Part shown: positions 57,476-64,000 of the stretch, piece after piece
Position numbering within the stretch: the first letter of the stretch is position 1
How the letters are laid out: each line of letters starts with the position of its first letter
Origin: Tipula vernalis
Taxonomy: Eukaryota > Arthropoda > Insecta > Diptera > Tipulidae
Direction of reading: 5' to 3'
Length of the DNA stretch: 64,000 nucleotides
Assembly: GCA_958295665.1 (NCBI GenBank)
Contig: OY282560.1
Location: 266,587,168-266,651,167 of the forward strand
Notes under the pieces: model-generated
The model's input: the letters and a program-made list of their open reading frames with translations, nothing else
What the model was told of the DNA's origin: nothing
Databases searched by the model: none
Position numbers and translations under genes: made by a program

Positions 57476-58440
57476 CTTCAAAAGATATGAAGAAGTGGAA
57501 ATCGGGTCACTGAATGGTTTGCCTATTGGGACGGTATCCACAAATTACCTAAAAGATAGAGCAAAAATGTATGTAGCTAGCGATGGGCATTACTTTGAAT
57601 AAAATACTTTTGATCTTTCTCTCAGAATTATTGTGTTTTTTATTACAAAATCCGCATTATTAACCGGTACACCTGGTACATGGTTCAATGGAATTGTTTC
57701 GCTTCCTTTAATAGTTAAACCACAAATGTTTCACGTTGTTTTTTGGTTGGCTTAATCCGTCTGGCTAGAATAAAAGCTACGAAAGTATTGGGGCGTATTG
57801 CGAGTTTGATTCTGAAAAAGAAAGATTTAATTTTATAATTAGAAAGGAATCACAGTGGGCATTATTTCCTTTCTATGTGGACCTTAATGCCATTCGTTTT
57901 TCATTTAATGGCGTTAATTCACTCCACCATCCATATCGGTTTAAAAGTTACAGATGATTTGTGTAACTAAAATTACCGTGGGCACTGAAGTCCGCTCTAT
58001 TTAGTTCAGATGTTTCGGTTAGAGGATAACTTTGTATATATGATAGCTTTTCGTTTCGTCCCCTAGCCTATTCTTGAGATCTTTTTGCTGTTCAGATTTT
58101 CTCGGCTTTAGATTGGGATCATATCAGATCAAACTTTTCATGTGGAGCAACAACAACATTTGATCCAACACTCATTACGGATCACAAATGGTGATCTAAA
58201 AGTAGTTGAACAATATTTTGTAAAGCGACAAAGAATATGATGAATGCAGTACGAGTATGAAGAGGCAGATTCAAAACGAAACGAGACAGAAGATTGGAGT
58301 TTGGTATTTTTGTGTTTTACGCAATTTGGTGTCGTTTCATGAGACATGATCTGATCTGGATCAGATCAAACGTGAAGAAATGCGGCTCTTGTCACAGGCG
58401 TTTGATCAATTCCTCAAAAGGCAATCTTTGTTTAGATCTT
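57476..58440. other. Spacer with a palindrome
   Basis: No coding motif was recognised. A near-perfect palindrome TGATCTGATC-TG-GATCAGATCA lies at 58347-58368, and a related GATCATATCAGATCAAAC at 58117-58134. Composition is more balanced than the deep AT-rich spacers, so an unrecognised old element is possible. Confidence 0.45.
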
Positions 58441-58749
58441 ACATAGTATTGCATATCAAATTACCGCCAAAACGCTTTCGCAAAGGGTCTCTCGACTCGC
58501 CTTACCGACCTTGAGAATACCACAGGCTTCCTGTGAATATTTAGAGTAATTGGACTCCTTTGTCCACATGATGATGTATGACATGTTGCGCTATGTTTAC
58601 CAATTTAAAAGGTGCAAGTGAATCAAACGGGAGACTTTTTCTGCAATTTTAAGCTCTCTGCCATGTTTTGTACTCCCGACATTTAAATTTTCTAAACGTT
58701 TCATTTCCGAAGCAACTTAAAAGTTGGGCTACAAACTTTGCAACCACAT

Positions 58750-60330
58750 TTTCCAGATTATGTAATCTGTAAAGGATTATGTACAGATTTAGTTTCGTTG
58801 AGTTGAAGGCGCCATTTCTTCGTCCAATTATTCAATGAATTAGCGGCGTTATGTAATTTATTCGTTTACTCCTCTATATTGTCTCCAATTGGTACGTCAC
58901 GCGTATAAAGTATGTAGAGTATTGGCCCCAGAACACTTCCTTGTGGAACTCAAGACACTGGCACTTCAACATATTTTTTGTTTTCCAGAACATCTTCAAT
59001 TAAATCTGTGATTCTGTGCACTTGATCTATGGTACAATGCCTCTCTATACATCGAAATTGGTGAGGAGGAATAAGTTTTCTTACTACTATTACTGATTTT
59101 AACCTCTTGAGTAATAGCTTTCAAATAATTCTCAAATAAAATGAAATCGGCCTGTCCGTGTTTTCTTGTTTGGCGGCTTGTTATGGGATTTTTTTGAGCT
59201 TAAGCTTTGTTAATTTCATCTTTTAGCTCTTGTAGCGTTACAAGTTTTATGTTTTACCTACCCACTTTATTTACTAGAATTATATTTTCTTCAGCTGTTT
59301 GCTTTCGAAGAGGTTTAAATGTGTCTTCAAGGTTCAAATGTGTCTTCATTCTTGATAGGAGCTATTTGTACTTTAGGCCTTTTAAGACCTTAAGTTTCTT
59401 TCCAAAGGGAATAATTAGCGTCCTTGTTGCCAGAAAGGTCAAATAGTCATTCGCTAAAAGATTTGTTCTTGATTTCTTTGATAAGCGTTTTCAATTTGTT
59501 GCTTAAATAATTAAGTGGTGCTTTGCTTTGTGGTGCTCGGTTCCTCTGCCAGATTTTTCGCGCTTTTCGTTTTTCTCTAATCAGATCTTTCACTTCTACT
59601 GGATATAATTCTAATTGAACATCAAGTTGTGCCGGTGTTTTAATTGGTACTTGTAATTCAGTATTCTCTTCGACTAGGTTCCGGAAGAGATCCCAGTTTG
59701 TTTTATTATTTGTTACTTTTGTATCACTGAGTGTCGTGATGATAAGCATGTGGTCAGAGGAAATTCCTTCACTGTTTTCAAGTATACGTAGTTTCCAGAT
59801 ATCCCTTTCATTACAAAGAAGTCTATCAAATCTGATATCTTATTTCTATCCGCTGGCCAATATGTTGGTTAACTTCCAGACAGGAACTCGCAGTTTAAAG
59901 CCCGACCAGCTGCAAATAGCTCCGTACCCTTAATAGTTGTTAGTCTTGAACCCCAATATGTATTTTTAGCAATAAAAACGTAACATAGTTTTCTAAATTC
60001 AGATTATACCGCCGAGGGCAATATAGTTATTGAAGATAAGTTCATTGCCTTTTGATTATTCAATCGAACATTAATGGTAGCTACTTGCAAAATTTCTTTT
60101 TCAATTTCATTTTCCTTTACAAATTGGTTGAGCCTCCTCTCGCTTTTCCTGCTGGGTGGAGGGCATGGTAGCACTGGATCCCCGAATTGTAATGAATGAA
60201 TCTTTTGTCAGAAGAGATTCTGAAATTAGGCATATACCTATCTTTTCTAAATTAAGAAAAATTTCTAGGTCTGGAATTTGTTGCAACAGCCCATTTGCAT
60301 TCCAATTGGCGATTCAGATTGTGTTATTCA
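58750..60330 (-). pseudogene. Jockey-clade ORF2 (endonuclease-RT), deleted and frameshifted
   Basis: From the ATG at 60330 the endonuclease reads ANWNANGLLQ, LEKIGICLISESLLT, TYWGSRLTTIKG, DLIDFFVMKG and SSDHMLII. A long open linker segment (59749-59447) follows. The reverse transcriptase shows IPPHQFRCIERHCTIDQVHR, then ENKKYVE jumping directly to VPQGSVLGPILYILYT near 58925. The region with the first catalytic Asp (xFDKVW in the sister element) is deleted, and the FADD box is also missing before NNWTKKWRLQLNETKS. The copy cannot be active. Confidence 0.82.
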
Positions 60331-60543
60331 TCTTCATAGATTGGGTACATCACGGAAATGATTTCGTTCACTGTTTCTTGCTTATTTAACCGCTTATTCA
60401 TAGCGTCCAGGCTGCTTTCTTGTTTAAGTAGCCTTAAGTTTAAGGTTTCCATGTTCTTTAGAATTTTTTCAAGAATTAGGCTTTGGCCATCTTCCTTGTT
60501 AGTTGGAAGGTTGGTTTTCCTGTTGGGTTAAATTTTGCTGATT

Positions 60544-60732
60544 TTAATTTAATACACCTGTTTTTAAAGTTTGGTTTGTAACTACAATTTCTGGAGAAGA
60601 TTCTGCCTTCCTTTTTTTTGCAGGTCTCTTCTTCCTGTTCTTTTGTAGGATCCAGTCAGTTTCTTCTCTTAATTCTTCTTCTTCAGTGTGGAACTCAGAA
60701 GCATACTGTTCCTCTGGTTTCTTAGCTTGCAA
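60544..60732 (-). pseudogene. Jockey-clade ORF1 fragment
   Basis: Reads EEEELREETDWILQKNRKKR followed by a Lys/Arg-rich segment, aligning with EEELNRETGWILNRNKK of the element at 10635-11096. The PRE_C2HC and zinc-knuckle parts that should follow are missing: only about 210 bases separate it from the ORF2 start. Confidence 0.75.
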
Positions 60733-60780
60733 AACATTTTTATTACGGTACTCTCAAGCATCCTATTCCTCAGGTTCCTT

Positions 60781-61994
60781 TGCTTGTAAAGAATTTTTTC
60801 AGTTTCTCATTTTCTAACTTAAGAAATTTGACTTCGTTAGTTAACTCGGATATAATTTATTCAATCATGCACAGTTTCATCCAATAAAACTAAACATTTT
60901 GATCCAGGCACCAAGCAGAAGATAATTAATGCAAAAGGTTTAATCTAAATTCATGCTTCGGCTCCTCGAAGGGTTGCTAGACGCCTTGGTAACCGGTATT
61001 CTTCTTGATTTTGGAAAAACTATTATTGTAAAATTTGTAATCGATACTTTAACATAGGACTTGCATGTAGGTAAATGGCTTTAATTTTGTTTTATTGCTC
61101 TTTTCAAAACCTGCTTCCCGGTTTGGTGATTCAACTTTTTGGCAAACCTAGCTTCTCGTGTCAAATGACGCTCTATTTTGACTTTATTGACTGGGTTATA
61201 ATACTATACGTTTCGAAACTTACCATTAAACATTTGCCTATTCCTCGTACCGCAAATAATTTAAATTAACATAACCCAATAAATTTGAAAATGTTATCCA
61301 AATAACGTTAATTGAATTTTAGACTAAATTTATAATCGCTATTTGTAGACTATCATTCCTTAAAAGATTTTTTTAAAAAAAGATTGCGTTATTTGACGAG
61401 AAACATGAATGTTGTTTTAAAATATCTTACAGTTTTTCAAATACTGCTGTTACACGATATAAAATGCCGCTGTATTTGTGTTTATATACTTAATAGACAA
61501 TATGTAGCCAAATAGCAGCCGACATTAGATTTGCATGATAGTTTCATAATTATTGGCCGTAACGAAGATATGATTTTTAAATAATTTTGGTTGCCAAAAA
61601 AAAACCTACGAATGATTTTAATGAAATAACATGGGATATAATGAGTTAAATATGATTACAGATTTGATGATGATGTATATTTAGAAAATGATTTTGTATA
61701 TTGTTTGAAAAAAAATAATTCAAAAGTACTGTACAGGCTCTATCGCGACATTCCCTCCCCTTTTTTTCAATGCAATAATACCCTTTCATCCCGACTGCCA
61801 TTCTTCTATTTGGTTTCTTTGACACTGCGAATAAATATTATTTTAAACCTGCTGGTGGCCTTACGGACATTTTTTGCAGAGATTTTTATGGGTCTTGTCT
61901 CCTCTTCTTTGGGACGCAGTCGTTATTGGGTTATTACTGGAATTAGAGAGCGAGGGTACACGCAGACGACGTAGCGATAGCTGTTTCCGGGAAA
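60781..61994. other. Spacer without recognised genes
   Basis: AT-rich to 61730. Bases 61730-61990 are more balanced, with a plus-strand open stretch at 61705-61974 that shows no known motif. Confidence 0.4.
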
Positions 61995-61995
61995 T

Positions 61996-62377
61996 ACAGG
62001 GTGGGCTGTTAGTCTGTTAGTCCTTTTTCTATTTGTAAATAAAACCCACATTTTGGGATAAAAAGTCAAAATTTTTTAATTGATAATTGATAGGTGGTTC
62101 TATGCCATGTATGTAAAGCAATATGGTTCATATGCCATACTTTTTCCAATAAAAGCGGATCAATGACCTCAATTTCAGCTCGAATGTTTTTTTTAAGTTG
62201 TTGAACTGGATGATTAGCATAAACCTTACCTTTAAAATAACCCCACAAAAAATAATCAAGTGGTGTTAAATCCGGACATCTTGGTGGCCAAGGAACTTCA
62301 CAATTTCTTGAAATTATGCGATCAGCAAATTTTGTTGACAATAAATGGTCGTTGCCCGTGGCGTACTGCAGCTATCG
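61996..62377 (-). mobile_element. Mariner-superfamily transposon, C-terminal part and right end
   Basis: TA followed by CAGGGTGGGCTGTTAG (61995 onward) looks like the element terminus. The minus-strand reading from 62341 to 62066 gives KFADRIISR, WPPRCPDLTPLDYFLWGY and KGKVYANHP, the C-terminal catalytic part of the same insect mariner-superfamily group as 20400-21192; the Asp in CPDLTPLD is the conserved third acidic position. Upstream bases to about 62377 still read CSTPRAT, matching the usual CHTARAT block one frame away. The sequence is then cut by the LOA-type LINE. Confidence 0.82.
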
Positions 62378-62970
62378 GGGGGGGGTCACAGGTGGTGGAT
62401 AGTGGACGGCCTATCGATAGGTAGGCTAGCGGTGAATTAAATAAGCCGCCCCCAACCGCAGTCCAGCTGGGGGGAGAGTCTCAGGGAACTGGGGAGTGGT
62501 TAACCTGAGTTCATTAAATTCTGAGTGCCTATGATGCCCAGCATGGAAAGGCGAACAGATGGCGCCAGAAAACCATCGACCAATAACCACGGCGGACTGG
62601 GCGTCACGTCCTCTCTGCACCTCCGGAGTCTCCGCGGGTGATGAGTGGGGGACCCTATAAACGGGTGACCCGGTGAATGGAATGGATCCCATTGGATTGG
62701 GCTCTCCATGTGATTAGGTGAATGGGGGAGAGAATGGGCGGAGGGAAGGGGGTGCAGGGAGGCTGGGGTGCTAGCGAGCCGAATGGGCTGGATTAAGGTG
62801 TTAAGCGACCCGTGCTGATGGTCTACTAGGCTGGGGGCCCATTTAACAAAGCCCAGTCGCTAACGGAGCCCTCTGGATACCTGGCGACCTCCAGTTGTAA
62901 TTAGCCTTACCTGCGTATACGGATCTCTGCGCAGGCGGACCTTTATTTCTCCGATACTCGTGGGAATCAA
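62378..62970 (+). mobile_element. 5' leader of a LOA-type LINE
   Basis: A sudden switch to GC-rich sequence begins with a run of G at 62378. It is non-coding on the plus strand up to the ORF1 ATG; an in-frame TAG lies at 62902. It probably includes the internal promoter typical of LINEs. A TATCGATA site lies at 62412-62419. Open stretches on the minus strand here are probably chance products of high GC. Confidence 0.7.
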
Positions 62971-64000
62971 ATGGTAAGATCAAACACAAAAACAAAGGGC
63001 ACCGGCTCTCCTCAAAAGCCGGTATCAGCGGAGGGAGGTACCTCGAACCAGACGGGTGGGGCCTCTAAGATTGCAAAGGTGGTTGACTCTAGGGCACAAG
63101 TCCCGGGAGTCAGCGGTACCAACGCAGCACAGGGGAGTGGGACGAGAGACATTCCTCCGGCGAAAAGGCGATATAGGAATCGCCGCTCGGCAATCCGAAT
63201 TCTCGAGAAGTGGGCTGCGACCCCCGAGGGGCAGCTTACGGAAGAGCAAAGAAGATCAGTAGCTTGGGCAAGGAGCACTGTGGGCTGCGGAAGCTCGGAA
63301 AGGGACCATATGTCGAAAAGACAGCGGTCCCAGGACGAGGTGGAAGTAGTCAACAGCAAGCGGGCCAAGTTGGTGACTGAAAAGAAGCCGAGCTCCAACT
63401 CAGGGACAAAGCTGTTCAGCGAGGTCCTGAGGGAGCATGTGTTGATGCTAGCCGTCATTGACGAAAGTCAAGAAGATGGGAGCATCACGGCGGAAAAATG
63501 GAGGTTGGTGTATAATGCACTCAACCTCGTCCTTTTAAAGGTCCTGGGTGAAAATCCGGGACCACCTCCATCCTGCAGAGATGCGGGATGGTATCGAGGG
63601 CGTGTAAAGATGACTGCATGCTCGGACTCTAGATCTGTGGATCTGTACAAAAAGGCTATAGCCAAAGTAGGGGAGGTATGGCCAGGCGCAAAGCTTGCGG
63701 CAGTTAGCCGGGAGGAAATTCCCAGCAGGCCGCGGGCACGTGTATGGCTGCCATCCGAACCGGCTAGCCCGGACGGGGCTTTGAAAATCATTCAGGCCAG
63801 TAACCCGAATCTTCCGACCGGAAATTGGAAGATCGTCAAGCAGGAGGAGGCCAAGGGGGGCTCGAAATTATCAATCATGGTGATAAATAAGGAGTCCCTT
63901 GCCCTCCTTCACAAAACGAAGGGAGTAATTGACTTCGGTTTCGGGTCAATTACTCTCAACGTTTATAAGAAGGATGGGGCGGAAGCGCATACGGGAGGCC
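62971..64000 (+). CDS. LOA-type LINE ORF1 (DUF4780-like), open to the window end
   Basis: From the ATG at 62971 the frame is open for 343 codons and continues past the window. The N-terminus is Ser/Gly/Lys-rich with a basic PAKRRYRNRRS patch (residues 62-72), possibly a nuclear signal. A second basic stretch with KRQRSQDE follows, then a helical segment (SEVLREHVLMLAVIDES). From about residue 203 (CRDAGWYRGRVKM, VWPGAKLAAV, PSRPRARVWLP, NLPTGNWKIV) the sequence resembles the DUF4780 domain of insect LOA-type ORF1 proteins. Zinc knuckles would be expected further on, beyond 64000. No stops or frameshifts are seen and codon use is GC-rich, unlike all neighbours, pointing to a young insertion. 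Function in the family: LINE RNA binding. Confidence 0.85.
   Translation, partial: MVRSNTKTKGTGSPQKPVSAEGGTSNQTGGASKIAKVVDSRAQVPGVSGTNAAQGSGTRDIPPAKRRYRNRRSAIRILEKWAATPEGQLTEEQRRSVAWARSTVGCGSSERDHMSKRQRSQDEVEVVNSKRAKLVTEKKPSSNSGTKLFSEVLREHVLMLAVIDESQEDGSITAEKWRLVYNALNLVLLKVLGENPGPPPSCRDAGWYRGRVKMTACSDSRSVDLYKKAIAKVGEVWPGAKLAAVSREEIPSRPRARVWLPSEPASPDGALKIIQASNPNLPTGNWKIVKQEEAKGGSKLSIMVINKESLALLHKTKGVIDFGFGSITLNVYKKDGAEAHTGG

Larger units (their letters stand above)
58450..60780 (-). mobile_element. Jockey-clade LINE 2, internally deleted
   Basis: On the minus strand come an ORF1 fragment (60732-60544), then endonuclease (60330-59750), linker (59749-59447) and reverse transcriptase (59450-58750). 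It belongs to the same group as the element at 10440-14890, sharing EEEL and TDWIL in ORF1 and HQF-TIDQVHRITD in RT. Deletions have removed the ORF1 zinc knuckles and parts of the RT. Confidence 0.82.

Noticed and set aside
62426..62709. Open stretches on the minus strand in the LINE leader
   Set aside because: High GC content makes stops rare; no motif; opposite to the LINE orientation.
63541..63580. GENPGPP in the LOA ORF1 resembles a 2A ribosome-skipping motif
   Set aside because: The Asp and Glu of the D-x-E-x-NPGP consensus are absent, and a similar G-x-NPGP stretch seems to be an ordinary part of this ORF1 family.
63012..63791. Long minus-strand open stretches opposite the LOA ORF1
   Set aside because: Shadows of the plus-strand ORF, which alone shows family-like blocks.
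1..64000. CRISPR array, operons, rRNA or tRNA genes
   Set aside because: No regularly spaced repeats with unique spacers, no operon-like gene packing, and no cloverleaf or rRNA sequence was recognised by eye; tRNAs cannot be fully excluded without a scan.

Overview
The window is AT-rich eukaryotic DNA and almost certainly comes from an insect, most probably a fly. The evidence is the mix of degraded jockey-, LOA/I- and CR1-like LINEs, BEL/Pao, piggyBac, hAT, Tc1 and mariner elements, the absence of any operon-like gene packing, and frequent ATACATACGTAT-type simple sequence. No intact host gene is visible. The only plausible host-derived coding sequence is a frameshifted C2H2 zinc-finger pseudogene near the left end. 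Everything else that codes is transposon-derived, so this looks like an intergenic or heterochromatic transposon graveyard with a few young insertions.

Layout: 0.5-2.5 kb, zinc-finger pseudogene between inverted copies of a short repeat; 7.1-8.8 kb, repeat unit A, duplicated as unit B at 27.0-28.8 kb; 9.3-9.9 kb, an internally deleted Tc1-like element with clean TA-flanked ends; 10.4-14.9 kb, a nearly full-length jockey-clade LINE with four lesions; 15.5-18.75 kb, two piggyBac-like remnants with a Tc1-like end between them; 19.3-21.2 kb, a LINE RNase H remnant and a mariner-superfamily transposase on the minus strand; 21.7-24.3 kb, a Mutator-like DDE transposase joined to a Ulp1/C48 cysteine peptidase domain on the minus strand; 29.4-31.0 kb, a long inverted repeat; 32.6-35.9 kb, a BEL/Pao retrotransposon remnant on the minus strand; 36.06-37.15 kb, an unidentified element with terminal inverted repeats; 37.59-37.92 kb, a hAT MITE with an 8-bp target duplication; 40.8-44.2 kb, a LOA/I-type LINE ending in (TAA)n; 47.1-47.6 kb, about 110-bp tandem and inverted repeats; 47.65-50.40 kb, a complete hAT element with an 8-bp target duplication; 51.5-53.6 kb, a CR1-like LINE without its endonuclease; 55.45-57.3 kb, Tc1-like then mariner remnants; 58.4-60.8 kb, a second jockey-clade LINE on the minus strand; 62.0-64.0 kb, a mariner-superfamily fragment interrupted by the intact, GC-rich 5' end of a LOA-type LINE whose first ORF runs off the window.

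The most interesting items are three. First, the DDE + C48 peptidase element. Second, the hAT element, whose ends carry five exact TATCGATA sites, the motif bound by the hAT-derived Drosophila factor DREF, and whose ORF is ended by an apparent one-base deletion just before the hAT dimerisation block. Third, the open LOA ORF1 at the right edge. Many calls rest on translated motifs read across frameshifts, so element boundaries without a stated target duplication or terminal repeat are approximate.
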